A stretch of DNA of 6,142 bases from Rickettsiales bacterium (GTDB taxonomy: Bacteria; Pseudomonadota; Alphaproteobacteria; Rickettsiales; UBA3002). This document shows positions 1-6,142 of the stretch, in pieces (within the stretch, counting starts at the first letter, position 1; every line of letters begins with the position of its first letter). The position numbers and the translations under genes are program-made. The stretch covers positions 1-6,142 of the forward strand of contig JAIXZB010000178.1 in the NCBI GenBank assembly GCA_027489915.1. Direction: 5' to 3'. The notes below the pieces were generated by a model. It did not search any database. It saw only the letters and a program-made list of their open reading frames with translations, and was not told the origin of the DNA.

Positions 1-472
1 GCTGTTGTTTTTGGAGTCGGAAAATCCTGAAAAAGAAATTGCGATGTACATTAACTCGCCTGGTGGTGTGGTGACTGCAGGTTTGTCGATTTATGATACG
101 ATGCAATATATCAAGCCTGCGGTTGGTACGTTGTGTATTGGTCAGGCTTGCTCAATGGGGTCGTTATTGCTTGCTGCGGGTGCGGCGGGCAAGCGCTTTG
201 CAACGCCGAATGCGCGGGTGATGATTCACCAACCTTCGGGCGGTTTCCGTGGTCAGGCATCGGATATTGAGATTCATGCGCAAGAGATTCTGACGCTGCG
301 CAAGCGTTTGAACGATATTTACGTGAAGCATTGTGGCCAGAAACTGCCTGTGGTTGAGAAGGCTATGGACCGCGATAACTTTATGGCGGCGGAAGATGCG
401 AAGAAGTTCGGGCTTATTGATGATATCGTCGCAAATCGTGATGAAGCAGAAAAAAGCAAGAAATCGAAATAA
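1..472 (+). CDS. clpP: ATP-dependent Clp protease proteolytic subunit ClpP (5' partial)
   Basis: ClpP forms the cytoplasmic 14-subunit serine peptidase chamber that degrades proteins unfolded by ClpX. The gene enters from the left edge; the first whole codon is at position 2 and the stop is TAA at 470-472. Numbering from the TTG codon at 5, the triad is complete: Ser50 in GQACSMGS (codon 152-154), His75 in MIHQPSGG (227-229) and Asp124 in DRDNF. The spacings of 25 and 49 residues match those of E. coli Ser97, His122 and Asp171. By that numbering about 47 mature residues plus any propeptide lie outside the window. The TTG at 5 is not the start, because the conserved fold begins earlier. The block from NSPGG through IEIHAQEIL to YVKHCGQ is alphaproteobacterial in style. 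The C-terminal tail is lysine-rich and ends EKSKKSK. clpX follows after 51 bp. Confidence 0.97.
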   Translation, partial: LLFLESENPEKEIAMYINSPGGVVTAGLSIYDTMQYIKPAVGTLCIGQACSMGSLLLAAGAAGKRFATPNARVMIHQPSGGFRGQASDIEIHAQEILTLRKRLNDIYVKHCGQKLPVVEKAMDRDNFMAAEDAKKFGLIDDIVANRDEAEKSKKSK

Positions 473-497
473 TTGGCATTAAATTTGAATTGATAAC

Positions 498-506
498 TGG
501 TATAAT
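498..506 (+). promoter_or_regulatory. Candidate extended -10 promoter for clpX
   Basis: The clpP-clpX gap contains TGGTATAAT, a perfect TATAAT hexamer preceded by TG one base upstream, which is the extended -10 form recognised by the housekeeping sigma factor. No -35 hexamer sits at 16-18 bp; TTGAAT (485-490) and TTGATA (490-495) are too close and TTGGCA (473-478) is too far. Extended -10 promoters can work without a -35. Transcription would begin near 512-513, leaving a leader of about a dozen bases with only the clpX ribosome site AGAGG (513-517). This would let clpX be expressed apart from clpP. A chance match in an AT-rich gap is possible. Confidence 0.4.
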
Positions 507-523
507 ACAGGTAGAGGCCAGAC

Positions 524-1780
524 ATGAATAAACCACGCGAATCCAAAAACACACGCTATTGCTCGTTTTGTGGCAAGAGCGAACACGAAGTGCGCAAGCT
601 TATTGCTGGTCCTACCGTGTTCATTTGCGATGAGTGCGTGGAATTATGCGTGGATATTATCCGCACGGCGGATAAATCGACCGTTACGACGGAATCGACC
701 GAAGGTTTGGCATCACCGCAGCAGATTCGTAAGGTGCTGGATGATTATGTGATTGGTCAGGACCGTGCGAAGAAGGTGCTTTCGGTGGCTGTTCATAACC
801 ACTATAAGCGTTTGGCTATCATGGAGAAGAGCAACGAAGTTGAGATTGCAAAATCCAATATTCTGCTCGTTGGCCCTACCGGTTCGGGTAAGACGCTGCT
901 TGCGCAGACACTGGCGCGTATTCTGGATGTGCCATTTACGATGGCTGATGCGACCACGCTTACGGAGGCGGGGTATGTCGGAGAGGATGTGGAAAACATT
1001 ATTCTGCGCTTGCTGCAGGCCGCTGATTATAACGTCGAGCGTGCGCAAAAAGGTATCGTGTATATCGATGAAGTGGATAAAATTTCACGTAAATCCGAGA
1101 ATCCATCTATTACCCGCGACGTTTCGGGTGAGGGTGTGCAGCAGGCCCTGCTGAAGATTATGGAAGGCACGGTTGCTTCGGTTCCGCCGCAGGGTGGGCG
1201 TAAGCATCCACAGCAGGAGTTTTTGCAGGTGGATACGGCAAATATCCTGTTCATCTGTGGTGGTGCGTTTGCGGGTGTTGAGAAGATCATTGCGCGCCGT
1301 CAGAAGGGAACCAGCATTGGGTTTGGTGCCGATGTCCGCAATACCGATGAAGTGAAGCCAGGCGAAATGCTGCGCCAGCTTGAGCCAGAGGATTTGCTGC
1401 GTTATGGCTTGATTCCTGAGTTTATTGGCCGGTTGCCAGTGATTGCAACGCTTGATGATCTGGATGAAGCGGCGCTTAAGAACATTCTGACCGAACCGAA
1501 GAATGCGCTTATCAAGCAGTATCGCAAGCTGTTTGAGCAGGAAAATGCAGAGCTTAAATTCACCGATGATGCTTATAGCGCCATTGCCAAAAAAGCGATT
1601 GCTCGCAAAACAGGTGCACGCGGCTTGAGAGCCATTCTTGAAGAATTGCTGCTGGATTTGATGTATGATGTTCCTGGCCAAACTGACATTACCGAAGTAG
1701 TGATTAACGGTGATGTGGTGGAAGGCAAAGCGAAGCCTGTGATTTCTCATGACACCAAAAAAGCTGGTAAAAAAGCCTAG
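524..1780 (+). CDS. clpX: ATP-dependent Clp protease ATP-binding subunit ClpX
   Basis: ClpX is the hexameric AAA+ unfoldase that recognises degron-tagged proteins, unfolds them with ATP and threads them into ClpP. At 418 residues it has normal family length. The N-terminal zinc-binding domain has Cys13, Cys16, Cys35 and Cys38. The AAA+ module shows Walker A GPTGSGKT (117-124), the GYVG pore loop (150-153), Walker B VYIDE (179-183), the RKH loop (226-228), the IGF loop that docks on ClpP (265-267), an arginine finger at Arg303 in EFIGRLP, and sensor 2 Arg366 in GARGLR. All expected motifs are intact. The ATG start has AGAGG at 513-517 with 6-bp spacing, and the Zn domain begins at once after it. 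It follows clpP by 51 bp, as expected for partners in one machine. The C-terminus is lysine-rich. A SUKH-like gene starts 14 bp downstream, so read-through is likely. Confidence 0.98.
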   Translation: MNKPRESKNTRYCSFCGKSEHEVRKLIAGPTVFICDECVELCVDIIRTADKSTVTTESTEGLASPQQIRKVLDDYVIGQDRAKKVLSVAVHNHYKRLAIMEKSNEVEIAKSNILLVGPTGSGKTLLAQTLARILDVPFTMADATTLTEAGYVGEDVENIILRLLQAADYNVERAQKGIVYIDEVDKISRKSENPSITRDVSGEGVQQALLKIMEGTVASVPPQGGRKHPQQEFLQVDTANILFICGGAFAGVEKIIARRQKGTSIGFGADVRNTDEVKPGEMLRQLEPEDLLRYGLIPEFIGRLPVIATLDDLDEAALKNILTEPKNALIKQYRKLFEQENAELKFTDDAYSAIAKKAIARKTGARGLRAILEELLLDLMYDVPGQTDITEVVINGDVVEGKAKPVISHDTKKAGKKA

Positions 1781-1794
1781 TTGGAAGTCTGTCT

Positions 1795-3120
1795 GTGCGG
1801 TTTGTGGATGAGATTGTTTGTTCCTTACCTAACCGTATGACGCTTCCTAGTGCGCTTTCTGATCTCTTAAATTGGATGGAGGATAATGGGTATGTTGCTA
1901 ACATAAAAGCAACTAATGCGCGTTACGCTGATGTGTATCCTGTTGATTCACCTATTTGGACCCCGATGGGATTTCGTGCTGTTGATGGTGATCATGTAGC
2001 ATGCTGGAATCGTGATAATGATCTTAGTGCGCGATTGGCTCCGATATTTCGTACAGGAGGAGATGGTTCCTACGCTGCTTTATGGTTAGACGATGAGGGC
2101 AAGACGCGTGTTGTGCATATGGGGTCTGGGTCTGGTTCGACGTATGCGGGGATTATGACGGATAATGTGATTGATTTTATTCGTTTGATTGCGATTGGCT
2201 ATCAAGAGTTATGCTGGCCAGAAATTTATACAAAAACGCCTAAGCAAGTGCACAAAGAAAATGACTATGAAGATGTGGAGTATGTTCCACCGAAGGCATT
2301 GCAGTCATGGGTTAAGGAGCGTTTTAAAGTCACGATACCCAAGACTGCGTCTCAGATTATTAAACATACTACCGATATGGATGACCGCACATCGGATGAT
2401 GCATTTTGGATGTATTACAGGGGGTATTCGAAGCAGGATGTTGTGAATTTGGGCGCGCCACCTCAAAGCCTTATTGAGGCATATGAGCGGATACTCCCGA
2501 GTGGTATGGTGCTGCCAGATGAGCTTAAGGCACTGTTTAATTGGTTTGCAGCTAACGGCTACAGTGATTCTGGTAAGAAGGGAGATGATTGGAGAGCTTC
2601 TCTGATTACGCGAAATGTTACCTCTAGCCCAGATTACTTTTTCTTTGCCAATAATGAATTCGTGAAGTCTTTTCCTAAATTAGCGGCGGGTAATTGTGTA
2701 TTGCCCCTGTGTTATACTTTAAGGGGAGATAGTATTGGGGTATGGCTGGATGGTGAGGTTTATAAAACAGTACATATTTCTAAGGATGCCAAAGGATTTA
2801 CAGGAGTTCTAACGCATTCAATTAAGGATTTTATTTGTCTTATTTCCATGGGCTATGATTCACTTTCTGATCCTAAGCTTTTCAAGAAATCGCCCGAGGA
2901 GTTGTACGTTGCTAGCTTTAAAAGCTTCATGAGTAAAAAAGAGTTGGCAGATTTTCTCAAAGAAGAGCCGTTCAGGACAGACGAGCGTTTACAAGCATGG
3001 GTTAAGAAAACATTTTCCATTGCCATCCCGCAGGTTGGATCGGATATAGTGGCATGTGCCGATAGAGGAAAACGCACATTTTCTGCTGATGTCTTTGTTA
3101 AGTATATGGAATCGCTTTAG
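1795..3120 (+). CDS. Tandem SMI1/KNR4 (SUKH)-like protein, 441 residues, function unknown
   Basis: The protein consists of two diverged copies of one unit, about residues 5-210 and 229-440. Each has an N-terminal helix (LPSALSDLLNWMEDNGY at 17-33; LPDELKALFNWFAANGY at 240-256), a beta-rich core with a WLDD/WLDG turn (98-101; 317-320), a [ST]-x(2)-DFI-type helix ending in IGY or MGY (around 127-136; 345-354), and a tail matching LQ-x-WVK-x(2)-F-x-[VI]-x-IP (169-182; 399-412). The core of copy 1, with GGDGSYAALWLDDEG and VVHMGSGSGST, resembles SMI1/KNR4 family proteins of the SUKH superfamily, in which many members are toxin-immunity proteins. That assignment is from memory of the family. No signal peptide or membrane segment is apparent, so a cytoplasmic location is inferred. 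The GTG start has GGAAG at 1783-1787 with 7-bp spacing; GTG at 1804 is an alternative. It lies 14 bp after clpX and may be cotranscribed with it. Hand-counted 60-base lines ranged from about 32 to 55% GC, mostly lower than a sampled clpX line (55%). No toxin gene is adjacent. Confidence 0.6.
   Translation: MRFVDEIVCSLPNRMTLPSALSDLLNWMEDNGYVANIKATNARYADVYPVDSPIWTPMGFRAVDGDHVACWNRDNDLSARLAPIFRTGGDGSYAALWLDDEGKTRVVHMGSGSGSTYAGIMTDNVIDFIRLIAIGYQELCWPEIYTKTPKQVHKENDYEDVEYVPPKALQSWVKERFKVTIPKTASQIIKHTTDMDDRTSDDAFWMYYRGYSKQDVVNLGAPPQSLIEAYERILPSGMVLPDELKALFNWFAANGYSDSGKKGDDWRASLITRNVTSSPDYFFFANNEFVKSFPKLAAGNCVLPLCYTLRGDSIGVWLDGEVYKTVHISKDAKGFTGVLTHSIKDFICLISMGYDSLSDPKLFKKSPEELYVASFKSFMSKKELADFLKEEPFRTDERLQAWVKKTFSIAIPQVGSDIVACADRGKRTFSADVFVKYMESL
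1807..2424 (+). repeat. Protein-level repeat unit 1 of the SUKH-like gene
   Basis: This encodes residues 5-210, the first of two homologous units. It retains the family-like glycine-rich core (GGDGSYAALWLDDEG followed by HMGSGSGST) and the acidic tail TTDMDDRTSDDAFWMYY. It is the more canonical copy. The duplication is evident in protein alignment, but I saw no long matching DNA stretches, which points to an old event. Confidence 0.75.
2479..3114 (+). repeat. Protein-level repeat unit 2 of the SUKH-like gene
   Basis: This encodes residues 229-440, the second unit. It keeps the opening helix, the WLDG turn, the KDFICLISMGYDSL helix and the LQAWVKKTFSIAIP tail, but has lost the GGDGS and GSGSGS glycine runs of unit 1. 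A lysine-rich stretch (about 361-390) before the tail takes the place of the unit 1 linker. The divergence suggests a different ligand or a structural role for this half. Confidence 0.75.
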
Positions 3121-3180
3121 TTGAATCTGTTGCGTTGCATCATGACGATTTGACCTTATCCTCCATAAGTGGTTACTTGC

Positions 3181-3206
3181 AGCTCCTTCATCCTCTAGCA
3201 GGAGCT
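3181..3206 (+). promoter_or_regulatory. Hairpin enclosing the symporter Shine-Dalgarno
   Basis: AGCTCCT (3181-3187) and AGGAGCT (3200-3206) are perfect inverted repeats separated by a 12-base loop. The right arm contains AGGAG (3200-3204), which sits 6 bases before the GTG start at 3211 and is therefore the natural ribosome site of the symporter gene. If the stem forms in the mRNA, the site is hidden, which suggests control of translation. It is not a typical intrinsic terminator because only TTTAA follows the stem. The pairing is seen directly; the regulatory role is inferred. Confidence 0.45.
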
Positions 3207-3210
3207 TTAA

Positions 3211-4524
3211 GTGCATTCATCTGACGCTGTAGAAGTTAAACGTAAGTCATTATTTTCTAAATTATATGTGCAGGTGTTGATCGCTATCTTTATTGGGGTG
3301 GCGCTGGGGCATTTCAAGCCGGATTTGGCGCAGGAAATGAAGCCACTGGGGGATGCATTTATTAAACTCATCAAAATGTTGGTGGGGCCGATTATTTTCT
3401 GCACGGTGGTGACTGGTATTGCTTCGATGGATAATATGAAGCAGGCGGGACGCATTGGCATTAAGGCGATGATTTACTTTGCCATACTAAGCGGATTTTC
3501 GTTGCTTATTGGGCTTGTGGTGGCGAACACGTTTCAACCCGGTGCGGGTATGAATGTGGATGCTTCGAAGCTTTCGACGGAGGCGGTGGCGCAATATACG
3601 GGGGGTAAGGAAAAGACCGAATCGTTATCAGAGTTTTTACTGCATATTATCCCAAAAACAGCGGTGGATGCGTTTGCTTCGGGTGAAATTTTGCAGGTGC
3701 TGTTTTTTGCGCTGCTGTTTGCTGGTGCGGTGATGGTGATGGGCGAGAAGGCAAGGCCCGTGGTGAAGCTGATTGACCAGATGTCGCACATCTTTTTCAC
3801 GATTATCGGGTTTATCATGAAACTGGCGCCGCTTGGCGCTTTTGGGGCTATGGCTTTTACGGTGGGTGCTTATGGCCTTGCGAGCCTTATTCCACTGGGC
3901 AAGTTGCTGCTGTGTTTTTACTTCACCTGCATCGTGTTTATCTTCGTGATTATCGGTGGCATCATGGCTTACACGGGGTTGAATATCTTTAAGTTTTTGT
4001 CTTACATCAAAGAAGAAATTTTTATTGTGTTTGGTACTTGTTCATCGGAAACGGTGTTTCCGCGCATGGTGGACAAGTTGACGGCGCTTGGCTGCCATAA
4101 ATCTGTGGTGGGGATGGTGCTGCCCACGGGCTATTCGTTCAATCTTGATGGCACGGCCATTTATTTGACGATGGCGGCGATATTTCTGGCGCAGGCTACT
4201 AATACGCCTATGACGATTCAGGAAGAGCTGATTTTGCTTGGGGTGATGATGCTGACTTCCAAGGGGGCGGCAGGGGTAGTGGGAACGGCGTTTGTGGCGC
4301 TTGCGGCAACGCTTGCTGCGATTGGGCATATTCCTGTGGCATCGATTGCGCTGATTCTTGGCATTGACCGCTTTATGGCTGAAGGACGCGCGGTGACAAA
4401 CTTGATTGGCAATGGTGCAGCAACCTTGTTTATTGCCAAACTTGAAGGTGCGCTTGATGTAAAACAGGCGCGCGCGGTTCTGGAGGGTAAAAAGCCAGCA
4501 ACGCTCGAGACAGAAGTCAATTAG
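3211..4524 (+). CDS. dctA: DctA-type C4-dicarboxylate:cation symporter
   Basis: This inner-membrane secondary transporter of the dicarboxylate/amino acid:cation symporter family probably imports succinate, fumarate and malate with cations. The 437 residues match E. coli DctA closely in length and along the whole protein: LFSKLYVQVL near the start, KPLGDAFIKLIKMLVGP (44-60), QPGAGMNVD (109-117), hairpin-1 loop GTCSSETVFPRM (275-286), the unwound TM7 motif NLDGT (311-315) and TM8 DRFMAEGRAVTNLIGNG (386-402). About eight hydrophobic membrane segments plus two re-entrant hairpins are expected. Against GltPh, Arg393 aligns with substrate-carboxylate-binding Arg397, while Ala390 replaces Asp394, which binds the amino group of aspartate. 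That favours dicarboxylates over amino acids. Cys277 occupies a position that is Ser in E. coli DctA. The GTG start is set by AGGAG at 3200-3204. Glutamate/aspartate transport is the main alternative. Confidence 0.88.
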   Translation: MHSSDAVEVKRKSLFSKLYVQVLIAIFIGVALGHFKPDLAQEMKPLGDAFIKLIKMLVGPIIFCTVVTGIASMDNMKQAGRIGIKAMIYFAILSGFSLLIGLVVANTFQPGAGMNVDASKLSTEAVAQYTGGKEKTESLSEFLLHIIPKTAVDAFASGEILQVLFFALLFAGAVMVMGEKARPVVKLIDQMSHIFFTIIGFIMKLAPLGAFGAMAFTVGAYGLASLIPLGKLLLCFYFTCIVFIFVIIGGIMAYTGLNIFKFLSYIKEEIFIVFGTCSSETVFPRMVDKLTALGCHKSVVGMVLPTGYSFNLDGTAIYLTMAAIFLAQATNTPMTIQEELILLGVMMLTSKGAAGVVGTAFVALAATLAAIGHIPVASIALILGIDRFMAEGRAVTNLIGNGAATLFIAKLEGALDVKQARAVLEGKKPATLETEVN

Positions 4525-4542
4525 ATTTATTCTGTGCAAGGG

Positions 4543-4617
4543 ATGGAAAATTTCTTGCCAAGCCCTATATTGAGGAGGAGAATCATTACTCACCTCATCC
4601 AACGGTTTTTCCCATGA
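4543..4617 (+). CDS. Possible 24-codon leader ORF ending in the lon start codon
   Basis: An ATG at 4543 opens a frame beginning MENFLPSP and ending LIQRFFP, with its TGA at 4615-4617 overlapping the lon ATG as ATGA. Codons 11-13 (4573-4581) are AGG AGG AGA, a run of arginine codons scarce in clpX, where nearly all arginines are CGN. The ATG is poorly served: AAGG at 4538-4541 is only 1 base away. Other possible starts in this frame are TTG at 4570, and ATT at 4585, which lies 6 bases after AGGAGG but is a very rare start. The lon ATG itself has no Shine-Dalgarno close by, so coupling by termination and re-initiation would make sense. I cannot exclude a chance frame. Confidence 0.25.
   Translation: MENFLPSPILRRRIITHLIQRFFP
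4572..4596 (+). promoter_or_regulatory. AGGAGG and possible stem-loop in the lon leader
   Basis: A consensus AGGAGG (4573-4578) lies 35 bases before the lon ATG, too far for direct initiation. GAGG (4572-4575) can pair with CCTC (4593-4596), and GAG (4578-4580) with CTC (4589-4591), around a small internal loop and an 8-base apical loop. This would mask the AGGAGG. It may serve the leader ORF, act as a standby site for lon, or be fortuitous purine-rich sequence. Stability is modest with only seven pairs. Confidence 0.25.
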
Positions 4618-6142
4618 CAACGTCTTCTGCCCAACTTTATCCCGTACTCCCACTGCGCGACATTGTCGTGTTTCCGGGAATGGTCGTGCCACTGTTTGTA
4701 GGGCGCGAGAAATCGGTGAAGGCGCTTGAATCGGTAGTGAAATCCAATAACCGCATTCTGCTGCTCTCGCAGAAAAATGGTTCGCAGGATATTCCGACAC
4801 CGGAAGATTTATATACGATGGGAACCATTGCCACGGTGCTGCAGTTACTGCGTTTGCCTGATGGCACGGTGAAGGTGCTGGTGGAAGGTGTGCACCGCGC
4901 GAAGGTGGTGAAGTTTGTTGGCTCGGAAGATTATTATGAGGTGGAAGCCGAAGACATGGTTGAGCCTGTAGGCGACCCAGTGGAGACGGAAGCGATGTTC
5001 CGTTCGGTGATTACCAAGTTTGAAGACTATGTGAAGCTGAATAAGAAAATTCAGCCTGAAACATTGGGCGCTGTGAGCAAAATTACCAGCCCCAGTGTGC
5101 TTGCGGATACGGTTGCGGCCCATATGTCGATTGATATTCCTGCCAAGCAGGAGATTTTGGAGATTGGCAAAGTTTCTGAGCGCTTGGAGCATGTGTATGC
5201 GCTGATGGAGGCGGAGATTGGTGTGCTTAACACCGAAAAGCGTATCCGTAGCCGTGTGAAGCGCCAGATGGAGAAAACGCAGCGCGAATACTACCTCAAT
5301 GAGCAGTTGAAGGCGATTCAGAAAGAGCTTGGAGAGATTGACGAAGGCCGCGATGAGATGAGCGAGATTGAAGACAAGCTCAAGAAAACCAAGCTCAGCA
5401 AAGAGGCGCGCGAGAAGTGCGATGCGGAGCTTAAGAAATTACGCACGATGAGTTCGATGTCGGCTGAGGCATCGGTGATTCGTAATTACCTTGATTGGAT
5501 GACGACTATTCCGTGGAAAAAACTTTCCAAAGTGAAGCGCGACTTGAAAGAAGCCGAACGTGTGCTAGATTCGGATCATTATGCGCTGGAGAAGGTGAAG
5601 GAGCGCATTTTAGAATATCTGGCGGTGCAGTCGCGCACTAAATCTGTCAAGGGGCCGATTTTGTGCCTTGTTGGCCCTCCCGGTGTGGGTAAAACCTCGC
5701 TTGCACAATCGATTGCGAAGGCAACGGGGCGCACCTATGTAAAAATATCGCTTGGCGGTGTGCGTGATGAGGCAGAGATTCGAGGCCACAGACGCACCTA
5801 TATTGGTTCGATGCCGGGTAAAATTATTCAATCGATGAAGAAAGCAAAATCGAGCAATCCACTGATGTTGCTCGATGAGATTGATAAGATGGGCAATGAC
5901 TTCAGGGGCGATCCTGCGGCTGCATTGCTTGAGGTGCTTGATCCTGCACAAAATAAGCAGTTCAACGATCATTATCTCGAAGTGGATTATGATTTGTCGG
6001 ATGTGATGTTTATCTGCACCGCAAACTCATTACGCATGCCGCAACCGTTATTGGATCGGATGGAAATCATTCGTCTGTCCGGTTATACGGAAGATGAAAA
6101 ATTGCAAATCGTGCGCAAACATCTTCTTAAAAAACAGATTAA
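4614..6142 (+). CDS. lon: ATP-dependent Lon protease (3' partial)
   Basis: Lon is a cytoplasmic homo-hexameric AAA+ serine protease that degrades misfolded and short-lived regulatory proteins. 509 codons are present of a usual ~800. The substrate-binding N domain begins with LPLRDIVVFPGM (12-23); the helical middle region contains REYYLNEQ (224-231). The AAA+ module shows Walker A GPPGVGKT (354-361), pore loop YIGSMPG (396-402), Walker B LLDE with Asp421 and Glu422, sensor 1 Asn471 in CTANS, and arginine finger Arg482 in LLDRMEIIRLSGYT. These sit about two residues before the E. coli equivalents, which supports the ATG at 4614. The window ends before the Ser-Lys protease domain, so proteolytic activity cannot be checked here. 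No Shine-Dalgarno precedes the ATG at normal spacing. I found no convincing heat-shock promoter in the 89-bp gap. Gene order after clpP-clpX fits a quality-control cluster. Confidence 0.97.
   Translation, partial: MTTSSAQLYPVLPLRDIVVFPGMVVPLFVGREKSVKALESVVKSNNRILLLSQKNGSQDIPTPEDLYTMGTIATVLQLLRLPDGTVKVLVEGVHRAKVVKFVGSEDYYEVEAEDMVEPVGDPVETEAMFRSVITKFEDYVKLNKKIQPETLGAVSKITSPSVLADTVAAHMSIDIPAKQEILEIGKVSERLEHVYALMEAEIGVLNTEKRIRSRVKRQMEKTQREYYLNEQLKAIQKELGEIDEGRDEMSEIEDKLKKTKLSKEAREKCDAELKKLRTMSSMSAEASVIRNYLDWMTTIPWKKLSKVKRDLKEAERVLDSDHYALEKVKERILEYLAVQSRTKSVKGPILCLVGPPGVGKTSLAQSIAKATGRTYVKISLGGVRDEAEIRGHRRTYIGSMPGKIIQSMKKAKSSNPLMLLDEIDKMGNDFRGDPAAALLEVLDPAQNKQFNDHYLEVDYDLSDVMFICTANSLRMPQPLLDRMEIIRLSGYTEDEKLQIVRKHLLKKQI

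Noticed and set aside
1085..1750. Minus-strand open frame of 221 codons inside clpX
   Set aside because: It is fully antisense to a conserved clpX with all motifs intact, and its product has no recognisable features.
3150..3177. Possible symporter promoter TTGACC - 16 bp - GTTACT
   Set aside because: The -35 matches 5 of 6, but the -10 matches only about 3 of 6 and has no TG extension. It is too weak to annotate, although a promoter somewhere in this 90-bp gap is plausible.
3181..3210. Intrinsic terminator after the SUKH-like gene
   Set aside because: The stem is perfect, but it is followed by TTTAA and the GTG start rather than a T-run, and its arm is the ribosome site of the next gene.
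4536..4558. Terminator after the symporter (GCAAG ... CTTGC)
   Set aside because: The stem is only 5 bp around a 13-base loop and no T-run follows, so it does not meet a terminator standard.
4554..4573. Heat-shock promoter elements before lon (CTTG and CCTATAT)
   Set aside because: CCTATAT resembles the -10 of alphaproteobacterial heat-shock promoters, but the nearby CTTG is only 6 bp upstream rather than 17-18, and no other CTTG is at the right distance.
4042..4800. Long minus-strand open frame (252 codons) across the symporter and lon starts
   Set aside because: It lies antisense to two strongly recognised genes, and its translation is rich in Arg, His, Cys and Gln with no recognisable domain, as expected of a shadow frame.

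Overview
The window looks like chromosomal sequence from an alphaproteobacterium with a GC content near one half. This rests on the alphaproteobacterial style of the ClpP and ClpX proteins and on the conserved order clpP - clpX - lon. All intact genes are on the plus strand. No RNA genes, CRISPR arrays, transposases or integrases are visible.

Layout: (1) 1-472, the 3' part of clpP, the serine peptidase of the ClpXP protease, with its whole catalytic triad present. (2) 524-1780, complete clpX, the AAA+ unfoldase that feeds ClpP. The 51-bp gap before it holds a perfect extended -10 sequence. (3) 1795-3120, a 441-residue protein starting 14 bp after clpX. It is built from two diverged copies of a ~210-residue unit resembling the SMI1/KNR4 (SUKH) family. 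Its DNA is locally AT-richer than clpX. (4) 3211-4524, a complete DctA-type C4-dicarboxylate:cation symporter whose Shine-Dalgarno lies in one arm of a 7-bp hairpin. (5) 4614-6142, the first 509 codons of lon, the ATP-dependent Lon protease, cut by the window edge inside the AAA+ module. The 89-bp gap before lon contains a possible 24-codon leader ORF whose TGA overlaps the lon ATG, and a strong AGGAGG too far upstream to serve the lon ATG directly.

The genes suggest a protein quality-control block (ClpXP and Lon) interrupted by two accessory genes. In many proteobacteria lon follows clpX directly, so the SUKH-like gene and the symporter are the unusual parts. The SUKH superfamily includes many immunity proteins of polymorphic toxin systems, but no toxin gene lies in this window, so the role of the tandem protein is open. 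The two leader-region structures before the symporter and lon are the other points worth testing.
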